This document shows, in pieces, positions 1 through 9,733 of a stretch of 64,000 bases of DNA. The notes below the pieces were generated by a model. The model saw nothing but the letters and a program-made list of their open reading frames with translations, ran no database searches and was not told the origin of the DNA. Both the position numbers and the translations under genes were made by a program. This DNA comes from Tritrichomonas musculus (lineage: Eukaryota > Parabasalia > Tritrichomonadida > Tritrichomonadidae): the NCBI GenBank assembly GCA_039105265.1, contig JAPFFF010000005.1:124001-188000 (forward strand), written 5' to 3'. The number at the start of each line of letters is the position of its first letter. The first letter of the stretch is position 1.

Positions 1-548
1 ATACCTAATGACTTAGAGTTTAGGTTTAATGAGTATTGTTTTGGTAATAAGTGGTTTTTATCATGGGATGGTACAAAATGGGTAGGTGATAACATACAAG
101 GTCATATCAATGGTAGATTAGTTAATGGATTAAATAAGGAGAATGAGTATGGTGAAGATGGTACCTACATACAAGTCAAGAGGAGTGAGAGGAACATGAA
201 ACTGATTAATAAGCCTAATGACTACTCTCCTGATAACATACTACATTACATGATTCATGGAGGTAAGTGTAAAATAGACTGTTTTGTAAAATTAAAGACA
301 GGATAGATAGAACCTTTTTCGAAATATGGTCTAGGATATCAAACAAGTCAAGGAGGTACAAAAGATGGATATGATATTGAAGCAATAAGGTGCTATAAGA
401 TGAATAATGCGACTAATAAATTAGAAACTAGTGCTATTGATGAACTCTACCTTGATAATACCCTTGAAGGTTCTAAAAATGCAAATAGGTTCTCAGTTCG
501 ACCTACTGGAAAAGAAGGTAATGGAGGAGACAAGGTATGGTTGTTCTT
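1..548 (+). pseudogene. Left fragment of an outer Maverick-like element, fibre-like gene region
   Basis: Coding-like DNA with a clearly higher GC content than the host intergenic regions. It reads as soluble, glycine- and asparagine-rich protein on the plus strand, with short aromatic motifs such as WFLSWDGTKW. I infer that it belongs to the same gene region as the coiled-coil piece starting at 10315, because the inner Polinton sits between them with a short target duplication. The gene looks broken and its 5' part lies outside the window. The function is unknown; a structural or fibre-like role is only a guess from the coiled-coil portion on the other side. Confidence 0.5.
544..548. repeat. 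Left target-site duplication TTCTT
   Basis: TTCTT lies directly outside the left terminal repeat and recurs directly outside the right one (10315-10319). Polintons usually make 6 bp duplications. Here 5 bp are certain, and a sixth base can only be matched by shifting the terminus by one base. Confidence 0.75.
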
Positions 549-1085
549 AGTAGTATAGGGTAGGCGCGTTGGGCCCCCAGATATTTTGAGCTTCAAATAT
601 GACCCCAAATCCCAAGGACAACTAGACCATTTTCAGGGTATGGCTTACTCGGACCAAAACCCCGTGTAAATACCCATTTTGAGCCCCTTTTTTACGATTT
701 TCATTTTTGGATCCTAAGTGTTTCTCACCCATGAAAACCATACAAAAACAGCGTTTGTGAGAGTAGTTGACGACATATCAATCACGTGTTTCACGCATGA
801 AAACCATACAAAAACAGCGTTTGTGAGAGTAGTTGACGACATATCAATCACGTGTTTCACGCATGAAAACCATACAAAAACAGCGTTTACGGGCGTCTGG
901 AGAGATGTCGGAAGGGACTAAATATGAGTGAAAATCGCGTGAGTGATAATTAATACGCGATAAATCAGTTATGGAGATTTGATGGTGTTTTAATAGGTAT
1001 CGAGAGGACCCCTAGATATTGAGAGGCGTTATACAGTATAAGATTCGTGAGTGAATGACGTTGACGAGCATGGTGAAACGAGGGG
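549..1085 (+). repeat. Left terminal inverted repeat of the Polinton, 537 bp
   Basis: The sequence from AGTAGTATAGGGTAGGCGCG to CGAGGGG is matched in reverse complement by 9778-10314 over the same length. Comparison by eye found no difference in the stretches checked. It contains the 66 bp subterminal repeats. Confidence 0.92.
719..889. repeat. Subterminal tandem repeats, period 66 bp, left TIR
   Basis: About 2.6 copies of a 66 bp unit containing CATGAAAACCATACAAAAAC; two successive copies start at 785 and 851. Because 66 is a multiple of three, the array also gives a 22-residue periodic open frame, but that frame has no ATG start and is probably not a gene. The mirror copy is at about 9974-10144. 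Such repeats near element ends are often binding sites for the recombinase or for replication proteins (inference). Confidence 0.85.
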
Positions 1086-1145
1086 TCAGTGGGATAATCG
1101 TTAGTGAATGTGATTATGAGATATCGTTTTTTTATTCAGACTCAA

Positions 1146-1598
1146 ATGACAGAACAAAATTACCCTCAATTGCGATATACTCCTAAGCAAGTAACTGCTG
1201 AGAAGAAACCTGGTATGGATTCATTGATGAATATAGTTCTCGATATCAAACGTGATGTTAAACGTGTTAAGAGTGCTATCGCTCCACAAAACGCTGAAGC
1301 TATGATACAGAAACACAATCAATCATCACCTAACTCACCATGGTACTTGAATAAGCGTGATCCCAACGGTCCTGCAGTTTTAGCGAATCTCACTGATGTT
1401 AATGGTGATGATATCCCTGATGTCATCGTTTATGATAAACGTGGTAATCCATTAATCGTTAACGGATGGACTACAAAGAAGAGTGAATGGGCTGACGATT
1501 TAGTATATAATACAGCACTTCCAACAAGGGCAGCACGTGCACAAGTAAGAAATCAGCGATATATCAAATTCGATAGTAACGGTAATGCAATTTCTTAG
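1146..1598 (+). CDS. Polinton-encoded small protein with an Asp-rich loop motif, unknown function
   Basis: About 150 residues. I prefer the ATG at 1146 (MTEQNYPQ); an in-frame ATG at 1116 would add ten residues. The N-terminal half is basic and has a segment that could be helical (about residues 20-50). The C-terminal half holds an Asp/Asn-rich loop, DVNGDDIPDVIVYD, followed by RGNPLIVNGW. This resembles calcium-binding loops of the FG-GAP or dockerin type and similar motifs in structural proteins of some eukaryotic DNA viruses (recollection, not verified). It is the first gene inside the left TIR. It converges on the small minus-strand gene, with a four-base overlap of the ends. Function unknown. 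Confidence 0.65.
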   Translation: MTEQNYPQLRYTPKQVTAEKKPGMDSLMNIVLDIKRDVKRVKSAIAPQNAEAMIQKHNQSSPNSPWYLNKRDPNGPAVLANLTDVNGDDIPDVIVYDKRGNPLIVNGWTTKKSEWADDLVYNTALPTRAARAQVRNQRYIKFDSNGNAIS

Positions 1599-1882
1599 AT
1601 ATAGAGATTTCTCACAGCTCTATTTAATAGGGCACGTACTTTCATGTTGTGATCGTATTTTTGTTGAATTCTTTGACGTTGACGAATCTTCTTCAAATTA
1701 TCAGATGGGGGTTGATTAAGTATTTTTCGATAATATTGTAATCGTGAATGTATTAACTTCAATGTCTTCGTTGCGAATGTTTTACGCTCATGACGTTTCT
1801 TCAAAGGAGGTAACGTTAAGTTATTCGTTAAAGCGGAACACATAGTATCAGCTGATGAGGTACACATAGAATCACAGTTCAT
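1595..1882 (-). CDS. Polinton-encoded small basic protein, unknown
   Basis: 95 residues starting at an ATG (MNCDSMCTSS). The N-terminus is rich in Ser, Thr and Cys; from about residue 28 the protein is strongly basic and predicted helical (KKRHERK, then repeated RQRIQQK-type stretches), which would suit a nucleic-acid-binding protein. Its start lies 40 bases from the divergent integrase start, so the two genes share one upstream region. The 23 bases before its ATG match those before the polymerase gene (see the motif entries), which supports its being a real gene. No family recognised. Confidence 0.6.
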   Translation of the reverse strand: MNCDSMCTSSADTMCSALTNNLTLPPLKKRHERKTFATKTLKLIHSRLQYYRKILNQPPSDNLKKIRQRQRIQQKYDHNMKVRALLNRAVRNLYI

Positions 1883-1905
1883 GATATTTCATTCTCGTTA
1901 AAAAA
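1883..1905 (-). promoter_or_regulatory. Shared upstream motif before the 95-residue gene
   Basis: On the minus strand this reads T-run, TTAACGAGAATGAAATATC, then the ATG. The DNA polymerase gene of the same element has TTAACGAGTATGAAATA directly before its ATG (9734-9753). Two unrelated genes with about 17 matching bases fixed to the start codon suggest a core promoter or leader element of the Polinton (inference). Confidence 0.6.
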
Positions 1906-1922
1906 TATTTTATGCATCATAA

Positions 1923-3839
1923 ATGTATAAGCAATTAGCAGACACTCTCATCGAATTCATCAAACGCGAAATCACAGGTACTATCCTCGATCCATCAACA
2001 CTAAAGAAGAAGCATATATCACGTGAAATTGAAGATATAATCAATAAATTCCTCACTGACGATATCATCCGTAAACAGAAAATACGTAATGGAATCACTG
2101 AATATCGATATACATACTCACCAAATGCTCCTGATGATCCATCACTAAAAAATCAATTACAAGCATGCCTCACAACTCACATTCAATACATCAACACTGA
2201 GTTAAATCGCTATTGTGAATCCATACTGAATCGATATCAAGAGCTCCGTAATGAAGTGAATCAAGAGGGATATCGTTTGTCATTACTTCAAGCACGAAAT
2301 GTAATCGACTTAAAAGCTCGCGAAATCATCACCACACCAAATAAATATCGAGAATCATTTCTGAAAATACCTGAGATTCGACGTTTAAAGAACTCTGATA
2401 TTGAGATCCTATGGGATGAATACATTGCGAAATGGAATTCACATCAACATGAAATAAATCATCAATCACGTGATCGCAAGTTAAATGCTGCTCGAGAATT
2501 AATCAACAAGAAAGCTACCTCGATATCTCAAGAACCCTCACGATACCATTCATCATTCATGAATCTTCAACCGATACGATTATTAGATGATGACGATAAG
2601 CAACTCATATGGAATGAATACGTAACGAAATGGAATGAGCATCAATCAATACCTAAACCTCGATTATTCAATACATACATCGATAAACTCAGGGATTTCA
2701 TCTCACGTAATCACGATAGAGAACTCACTTTCGATGAATTCAAGGTACAAGCACCTTCAGGGTGGGAACGAACGAGTACACCTATAGAGAAGTGGTATGA
2801 GAAATATCATGATTTATTCTATAAGCATCCAGGTACATTCACAGAGATTAACAATCAACTCACACCTAAATTCATTGCATTCAAATCACCCAGTAAGATT
2901 AAATCTCTTAAATCTACATACCCTCAACTGAATCCCATCGAACCGTCATCCTCATCATACTTTCCATTGAAAGATAACAAGAAATATCAACTCCACAAAG
3001 TATCACCTAAAGATACATACATCATCGACTTAGTATTCTCAGGTAAACTATGTTACTTATTTGCTATCAACGTGAATACAAGATACTTATTCGTTGAATT
3101 GATGAATGAGATTCTATTCAGTGATAATGAAGAAGATAACACATCGAAGATATCGAAAACGAATGTGAAAACAACTGATACATTCATACATACTCTTCAG
3201 AAACTCATCGATAGAGGTATGAATGTTAAGCATCTTCAAGCTGATGGAGAGAAAGCATTCGGTGCTAACAAATCTCTTGAGTTCTATAAATCAATGAATA
3301 TCACATTCGCATCAGTACCTCGAATGAGACTCAATGTATCTCCATCATTCATGAAACCTATTATTCCTAAAAATCAATGGAATAAATCAGCTCCAATGCA
3401 TAGTTCGTTAGGTATACTCGATAGAGTAGTTCGTACTATTCGTGACATGGCATATAACATGAAGGTGGGTATCATCACACCAGGTATCATGAAGGTACTC
3501 GTGAATCAATACAACAACGCTCCACATAACACACTCTCGAAATATGTCGGTATGGATATATCACCACAAATGGTGCAAGACGATTCCGAGCTAGAAGATT
3601 ACATCATTCGACAGATACATAAAGAGAACTATAACATCATGAATCAACCCGGATTCAAAATCCCTAACGGTACAGCAGTAAAGATATATAACGAGAATGA
3701 TTCAATGATGAAGAGAAGATCTATCATTCAACCCGGTAAGTATCACATCGTTGATTCTCATGACAGTATATACACAGTCGCTGATGATAAAAATAATACG
3801 CAATTGATACCACGATACAAACTTGATGTCACGATTTAA
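1923..3839 (+). CDS. Polinton integrase, retroviral-type (rve) fold
   Basis: 638 residues from an ATG. The catalytic core lies at about residues 355-540: a first strand with Asp (YIIDLVF) followed by a hydrophobic strand pair ending NTRYLFVELM, a second conserved Asp in LQADGEKAF, and a helix in LGILDRVVRTIRDMA equivalent to the third motif of the family. A C-terminal SH3- or chromo-like stretch (about 575-638, with PGKYHIVDS) matches the DNA-binding tail of Polinton integrases. The N-terminal 250 residues hold two related helical modules (about 128-175 and 186-240), each ending in an IW(D/N)EY(I/V)xKWN(S/E)HQ motif. The enzyme would insert the linear element DNA into the host chromosome. The ORF looks whole; the gene overlaps the end of the convergent polymerase gene by four bases. 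Confidence 0.88.
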   Translation: MYKQLADTLIEFIKREITGTILDPSTLKKKHISREIEDIINKFLTDDIIRKQKIRNGITEYRYTYSPNAPDDPSLKNQLQACLTTHIQYINTELNRYCESILNRYQELRNEVNQEGYRLSLLQARNVIDLKAREIITTPNKYRESFLKIPEIRRLKNSDIEILWDEYIAKWNSHQHEINHQSRDRKLNAARELINKKATSISQEPSRYHSSFMNLQPIRLLDDDDKQLIWNEYVTKWNEHQSIPKPRLFNTYIDKLRDFISRNHDRELTFDEFKVQAPSGWERTSTPIEKWYEKYHDLFYKHPGTFTEINNQLTPKFIAFKSPSKIKSLKSTYPQLNPIEPSSSSYFPLKDNKKYQLHKVSPKDTYIIDLVFSGKLCYLFAINVNTRYLFVELMNEILFSDNEEDNTSKISKTNVKTTDTFIHTLQKLIDRGMNVKHLQADGEKAFGANKSLEFYKSMNITFASVPRMRLNVSPSFMKPIIPKNQWNKSAPMHSSLGILDRVVRTIRDMAYNMKVGIITPGIMKVLVNQYNNAPHNTLSKYVGMDISPQMVQDDSELEDYIIRQIHKENYNIMNQPGFKIPNGTAVKIYNENDSMMKRRSIIQPGKYHIVDSHDSIYTVADDKNNTQLIPRYKLDVTI

Positions 3840-6800
3840 AACGTTTCATTATAATACTTAGAGTTATATAATTTTATTATTTTTCGTAATACATTGATAT
3901 GTGAATGATTACCCTCAGTTCTACTCATCTTCAAATCGAAATTCATATCAGCATTCGCAGTGAGATTACATTCACGACGTACTTTCTCGTAAGCGATAGA
4001 TCGATTCTCTGGGGATAAGCAGTTAAGAGCTGAGAACAATGGGAATAACGTTAATTCTTCATCTATTCTTCTCGTATCGTTATGTACTTCCATACCAAAT
4101 AATCCGTTAATGAGTTTCATCTCTTCATCACTATCGAGATATGTAATCTCTCCATCATTACTCTCATGATATGTTGTTGAGGGTTTATTCGCGAAGTCAA
4201 TGTCAATACCTAAATCTCTCATTACATCATCACTGGTGCGTTTCAATATCGATTCATAACTTCCACGAATGAATACATATTTTCCATTACTATTCAATGA
4301 TCCCGGTAACATTATTGTCGCTTGTGTATCATTATATGAAGTGATGATATCGATATCGAAGTTCTCACCAGTGAAGCATTTAACGTAAGCATTCTTATGA
4401 TATCTATCGTAATTCATTTCGTTAGTGTAGATATGTAATCCACCACTTCCAGTCTTCACAACAACATCATCATTACTGAGTTTCTCAATGAATCTATTAC
4501 AAATGATTTCTCGTTCATCAGGTGATAACAATTTGTTGATATCAATATCGATTACCGTTAATCCAGCACATTTATTCACCATGAGATTTCTACCTGTCTG
4601 ATTCACTCTGAATTCACCATCAACGTGAGTACCTTTAATAGTCCCATGTTTACTATAGTTATACGTTTCATAGAAGTTGTTATCGAAACGATTCTTAAGT
4701 GATAATCCGTAACAGTTCTCAGCTACTGATTTCAATACATTAAGCGATTCATCTCTGAGGAATAGATTTACTTCAGCATCAGTAGCACGACACATCTCTT
4801 GTTTCATCATGTATATCGCGAAGTCATCATCATCATCATCATACATCTCGTTAATCAACTTATCAACAGCTTCTTCATCGATGATGATATCTTTAGTTTC
4901 GGTGTCAAAGATGATATCGTTAGATGTTAATCCCTTAATGAATGGAACGCATGATTCATTCTCCAACACAATCATCTTGTTATGAAATCCAGTTAACGCA
5001 TTCTTATTAACAGTAACTTTCGACATTCGATTACGCTTCATCTGAAGGTTGATGTTGATACCTGGAACTATGATTTTATCATTAATGATTGATTCGTAAT
5101 CACTTGATTTGATGTTATTTTTCTTTAACGATACACCCTTGAGTTTAATAGATTTCGTTTCGATAGATCCGTTATCGAGATTATTCCATATAGTATAACA
5201 CTTGGGGCATAACGCAACTTGATTATCACCGTACTTCTCAACACAACATCCGAGGAGTTTCTTCTCATCAGTAGTAGTATTTATCGATGGATTCGGTAGG
5301 AACTCATAAGCATATTTCTCATAGAAATCTTTATCGGTAATAATAGCATCGAAACCTTGTTCACCATGACGATTCATATCACCAGCGATGGCGAAGTAAA
5401 CACTATCTGTATCACATGATGTGAAGTGAATTCTCTCTAAATCAACGCACTTGAAGAGGAAATCATAAAGGAATGTAAGGTACCAATACTTCGCATTATC
5501 GAGAGTGAAGAACGATTCTTGAAGAGGAGTCTTACATCGAAAACTCTTGGGTTGAACTTGAATCATATATGATTCATCTGTAAGTGGAATACCATTCATG
5601 TATGTATCAGAGATGGTGTATCGATATACGTTATCAGCATCAACGATCTTGATTTTATTATAATTCTCTGTGTTTAAAGCGTCATAACCGTAAGATCCAT
5701 TCATACAAATTTTATAGAATTTCTCAGCACCTTGTTTCACTCCATCAAGTATCGCTACACGTTCACTCATGAATTCTTTAACGAAACTATTGAAACCTCT
5801 GTGACAATCATATAAAGTTACATTCTCGACATCAACTATTTTCAATCCATGATCTATTAGGAACCACAAGTAATAACACCCAAACGTCATGAATTCACCC
5901 ATAGTATCCAACAACATCGTAAGCTTAGTATCACGTTCATCAACGGAATGTAGCTTGTGATCTTTACCGTAGTTATACATGTATGAGCCAATAGTGGATT
6001 CATCGTTATTAATCTTGATGTTACGGAATACGATAGGGAAGTTGATGAAGGAATTGATCTTCTCTTTAGGGCATTCGAGTTTAACAGTAGCGTGAAACAT
6101 AAACTCAGGATCACTATCGAATCTGTGTTTGGAGTGAATGATATTCATACACTTACGTTTGATATCTTTATCGACATTACCCTCAGCGTCATAACAATTG
6201 AATGAATTCACCATTGATCCAGGCATGTACATGATACCTCCATGATACTTATTGAACGAGTGATATTCAGATGAGAATGATGAAGGATACAAACTATTGA
6301 AATCATCACCTATCACATGAGTAACAATATTAGGTGTATCGCGAGAGATAACTTTATTAGTTTCGATATCGTAATGGAGTCTGTTGATATGTGTTTCACC
6401 ACGGATATTACGTCTATGCATCACATTCGATAAACCCCCTGTGATACCATTTCTCAAGCGATTGTATTCACGTTCATCAGAGATAGTTGTTGGTAAGTGA
6501 TTGAGTTTACAGAACTTCTTGAGTTGAATTCGCAAACGTGTTACTTCAGGATCAGAGTTCGAGCGCATCTTATTACATACTTCGCAAGCGAGTTTACAGT
6601 TAGTGAGCTCATGTCCGATGTTGTTATCGATTCTATCGAGAGTAGGTTTGTTATAGTAAGTGAAGTGTTCACCACATAGATGACATTTCCCGAGTGATGA
6701 ATCGTTATACATATTCATGAATGAATCGAAATCATCAACGGATACACATTTATCGAGATTACGTAATGAGTCTTTATGTTTACGATTGTAATCTTCATCT

Positions 6801-9733
6801 TGTTTGTAATAACGATCGCACTTATATCCCCACCATTTAAGTGTGGGTTTGAAGGTATTCTTATCGTTAGTGATGGAGTAATCGACATGAGGATCGAAAT
6901 CTTTATATGCCATCGCATACTTAATCTCTGATGCGTTTCTCGATAACGATAAGTTCGATAGTAAATCAATTCCATACTGAGCATTCTTCTCGATTAATTC
7001 ATCGATAGGTTTAATCATCATTTTAACATCATTATCGTTATAACTCAACAGATATTCCCATCGATTTTCGAATTTCTTTAAATCTTTGAGATATTTCTTG
7101 TAATCATCATCGTCTAATGGATTCGTCTGATTGAGATAACTATAGAAATCATCATGACTGAATGGTTCTGATTTATTGAGTACATCATTGAAGTTATCAC
7201 TGTTTATAGCTTCGTAAGGGAATACACCTTTAACGAAGTTACCCTCATCATCATCGGAGTTACTCTCATCATCATCTTTAACGGAGTTACTCGCACTACC
7301 AAAGTCTTCACCGAATTGTTTTAACGTTCCACCACTAACGAAACTCTGAGCATCAATGAATCGTAATCCATACATACCCCACTTGATGATGAACTGTTTC
7401 ATAGCTGATGGGGAACCTATTAATGATGTGTTATCGACGTTCCACTTCATATCACCATACTCGTAATTGAGGTATTCTTTAAAGAGATTACTATCGAAAC
7501 GCGCTGAGTTAAATCCGAAAACAGTAACTGTATATAGATTTCTATCGAGTTTGTGGAGTTTCGCGATATCATCAATGTGAACCATCTCACTCAAGAACTT
7601 AATCTTATCTTTAACGAGTGTAACTGACTGGGTGAACATGAATTTAATCCACTCAGGAATGAAGTTATCATCTCTCGCATCGAAGTGTTCCGTTAATGTA
7701 GATGATGAAGATTTAACGCAACAGCTTACGGATAGAGGAATCAATTCACTATTAATCACAGTCGATTTACCTGATTTGATATCAACTTTATGTTCCATAG
7801 TTTCGAAGTCATAAGTCATATATAATTTCTGAGGTTTCCATTCGAGATCATGAGCTAAGCAATATTCATAAACAGGGTGATTAAGGATGTGGGGACAGTA
7901 GGGTTCACTGATACGTTCGGGAATGTATTTCTTATGGAATTTACCGTCACAATGAACTATGTGTTTCTTCATTCGTTCACTACCATGTCGATTCTCATCT
8001 CTAACGACATATGATTTACACTTGGGGCATATGAAGATATTCGTTAATTTCTCAGCATTAATGATATACATGATGTGACATACCATACCATCAGAATATA
8101 GAAGAGCGTCATATGTATTATCATTCGCTTCGTCATGCCACTGTTCTTGAATATCGTAACGATGTGTATCTTTATCATAGTTATAGATGTTAACGTTAAT
8201 GTGATTCTTCATAGCGGATTCTTTCATCTCTTCTAACGACATACCCTTGAATGAATCGATAATCGATTTCGCAGATTTAGTGGGTTTCGTTGAGTATGAT
8301 ACTCCATGATCCATACATAAGAGCTTTCTCGCAGCTGAAGTACGTTTAGTGAGATCATACTTCTTTGTATTCCCAAACTTAGGATCCAAACAGACACTCA
8401 AGAATCGATACCAACATAATCCATCATCGTCGTTATCAGTAATTATAAGTTTCGATCTCACAATCTCATCAGGTAAACTCACCTTACCTGTTACCTTAAC
8501 TAATCTCGATACCGTGAAAGAAATTGATGTAACGTAGATGAGTTTCACATTCGATTCGGTTGTTGAGTAATTGAAGAGCACAGATTCGATATAATATTTC
8601 ACTCTATTGAGTTCATCGTTTAACTGAATCAGAATAGGTATGTTGTTATCGTTATTATATTTTGTGGTGTTTATCTCACGCTCTTCATATGTGTATTCAG
8701 TAATGAAATCTCCGTTATTTTTAGGAGTTTCGAATACACCACTGAGATTAAATGTTATCTTAAAGGGTTTACGTTCGTTCTTATATACAGTATTTTCGAG
8801 GTAATTGAAGATATCTTCAAGCTTATGAATCTCATTCAAGTAATATACAACGATGGGATTCTTCTTCAAAATCTTGTTTTCGATATGAGTTCCATGATAT
8901 TTCTTATTACGAAACGCAGCAAGAGCTTTAATTTCATCGTTAGGTTCGTTGATGGTGAGGTACTCATTGCTCTTACTCTTGAAGTCATGCCCGAAAGTCT
9001 TGAAATAATCGATTAAATCTTCATTATTCTTCTCGAAAAGTTGTATCGAATAGGGTTTCAACTCAAGCAATTCACCTGGTGGAAGAGGACGAAGGATAGG
9101 TCTCTCAGTAATGAGTTTATCGAGCATCATTCGATAATTCACTTTCGATGTTTTTATCTGAGAACTCTCTTTATTAATATTATCGGTGAACTTCTTACCG
9201 AGCATATTTCTCACTAATTTCGATAATGGATCATGTTGAATGATAGGATGTAAACGTAAATCTTTAAAGAATTTATTATCTTCACGCTGAGTTCTCTCTT
9301 TATCGAGTCGTGATTGAAACTTCGTAATTAATGATTCCCTCATGATTTTCGATAATGGATCATGTTGAATGATAGGATGTAAACGTAAATCTTTAAAGAA
9401 TTTATTATCTTCACGTTTTTGCTTACCTGATTGATATCCCTGAGCGAATCTATACATAGACATGAATTTATCGTTACCATCATAACCGAGATCAAGGATT
9501 CTATCAGCTATGAGTTCAGAGATTTGAGTATATAGTGGACGTTTTATCCCTTTAAATTGAGCTTTAGTGATAACACCAGTGATGTCATGATCACGTTTGA
9601 CCGATGAGTATACCTCGTTAATGGTATCGTTAGGGATGTCAATCATATGAGCAAGTCTCTTCAAGTGTTTCCACAAAATTCTAAGATCATCGAAACCAAT
9701 GGATTCATCATAATTGGGTTCATCGTAATTCAT
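3836..9733 (-). CDS. Polinton DNA polymerase B with OTU-like, HNH and primase-like regions
   Basis: 1965 residues from an ATG. In order: a 43-residue tandem duplication (about 105-180); an OTU-protease-like motif, DDDGLCWYRFLS (about 440); a Cys/His cluster beginning CPKC (about 568-596); exonuclease motifs TYDFETME (about 642), FGFNSARFDSNLF (about 743) and YNDNDVKMM (about 901); an HNH-type module CHLCGEHF...LDRIDNN...CEVCNKMRS (about 1014-1060); polymerase motif A DFNSLYPSS (about 1146), motif B KICMNGSYGY (about 1343) and motif C CDTDSVYF (about 1443); a second Cys pair region (about 1495-1515); and finally VIDIDIN plus GGLHIYTN (about 1729 and 1763), which resemble the DxD and sxH motifs of archaeo-eukaryotic primases. 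The polymerase would copy the element, probably by protein priming as in other Polintons (family knowledge). Domain labels outside the exonuclease/polymerase core are by motif only. Confidence 0.93.
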   Translation of the reverse strand: MNYDEPNYDESIGFDDLRILWKHLKRLAHMIDIPNDTINEVYSSVKRDHDITGVITKAQFKGIKRPLYTQISELIADRILDLGYDGNDKFMSMYRFAQGYQSGKQKREDNKFFKDLRLHPIIQHDPLSKIMRESLITKFQSRLDKERTQREDNKFFKDLRLHPIIQHDPLSKLVRNMLGKKFTDNINKESSQIKTSKVNYRMMLDKLITERPILRPLPPGELLELKPYSIQLFEKNNEDLIDYFKTFGHDFKSKSNEYLTINEPNDEIKALAAFRNKKYHGTHIENKILKKNPIVVYYLNEIHKLEDIFNYLENTVYKNERKPFKITFNLSGVFETPKNNGDFITEYTYEEREINTTKYNNDNNIPILIQLNDELNRVKYYIESVLFNYSTTESNVKLIYVTSISFTVSRLVKVTGKVSLPDEIVRSKLIITDNDDDGLCWYRFLSVCLDPKFGNTKKYDLTKRTSAARKLLCMDHGVSYSTKPTKSAKSIIDSFKGMSLEEMKESAMKNHINVNIYNYDKDTHRYDIQEQWHDEANDNTYDALLYSDGMVCHIMYIINAEKLTNIFICPKCKSYVVRDENRHGSERMKKHIVHCDGKFHKKYIPERISEPYCPHILNHPVYEYCLAHDLEWKPQKLYMTYDFETMEHKVDIKSGKSTVINSELIPLSVSCCVKSSSSTLTEHFDARDDNFIPEWIKFMFTQSVTLVKDKIKFLSEMVHIDDIAKLHKLDRNLYTVTVFGFNSARFDSNLFKEYLNYEYGDMKWNVDNTSLIGSPSAMKQFIIKWGMYGLRFIDAQSFVSGGTLKQFGEDFGSASNSVKDDDESNSDDDEGNFVKGVFPYEAINSDNFNDVLNKSEPFSHDDFYSYLNQTNPLDDDDYKKYLKDLKKFENRWEYLLSYNDNDVKMMIKPIDELIEKNAQYGIDLLSNLSLSRNASEIKYAMAYKDFDPHVDYSITNDKNTFKPTLKWWGYKCDRYYKQDEDYNRKHKDSLRNLDKCVSVDDFDSFMNMYNDSSLGKCHLCGEHFTYYNKPTLDRIDNNIGHELTNCKLACEVCNKMRSNSDPEVTRLRIQLKKFCKLNHLPTTISDEREYNRLRNGITGGLSNVMHRRNIRGETHINRLHYDIETNKVISRDTPNIVTHVIGDDFNSLYPSSFSSEYHSFNKYHGGIMYMPGSMVNSFNCYDAEGNVDKDIKRKCMNIIHSKHRFDSDPEFMFHATVKLECPKEKINSFINFPIVFRNIKINNDESTIGSYMYNYGKDHKLHSVDERDTKLTMLLDTMGEFMTFGCYYLWFLIDHGLKIVDVENVTLYDCHRGFNSFVKEFMSERVAILDGVKQGAEKFYKICMNGSYGYDALNTENYNKIKIVDADNVYRYTISDTYMNGIPLTDESYMIQVQPKSFRCKTPLQESFFTLDNAKYWYLTFLYDFLFKCVDLERIHFTSCDTDSVYFAIAGDMNRHGEQGFDAIITDKDFYEKYAYEFLPNPSINTTTDEKKLLGCCVEKYGDNQVALCPKCYTIWNNLDNGSIETKSIKLKGVSLKKNNIKSSDYESIINDKIIVPGININLQMKRNRMSKVTVNKNALTGFHNKMIVLENESCVPFIKGLTSNDIIFDTETKDIIIDEEAVDKLINEMYDDDDDDFAIYMMKQEMCRATDAEVNLFLRDESLNVLKSVAENCYGLSLKNRFDNNFYETYNYSKHGTIKGTHVDGEFRVNQTGRNLMVNKCAGLTVIDIDINKLLSPDEREIICNRFIEKLSNDDVVVKTGSGGLHIYTNEMNYDRYHKNAYVKCFTGENFDIDIITSYNDTQATIMLPGSLNSNGKYVFIRGSYESILKRTSDDVMRDLGIDIDFANKPSTTYHESNDGEITYLDSDEEMKLINGLFGMEVHNDTRRIDEELTLFPLFSALNCLSPENRSIAYEKVRRECNLTANADMNFDLKMSRTEGNHSHINVLRKIIKLYNSKYYNETF
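9218..9420. repeat. 129 bp direct duplication inside the polymerase gene
   Basis: A block containing GATCATGTTGAATGATAGG starts at 9229 and again at 9358, 129 bases apart, so the frame is kept and the protein carries a 43-residue unit twice (EDNKFFKDLRLHP...DPLSK). About 70 bases of each unit are nearly identical, while the rest has diverged. Confidence 0.85.

Noticed and set aside
718-921. 67-residue open frame in each TIR (also 9942-10145)
   Set aside because: It begins at a non-ATG codon and is only the translation of the 66 bp tandem repeat; the unit length keeps it open.
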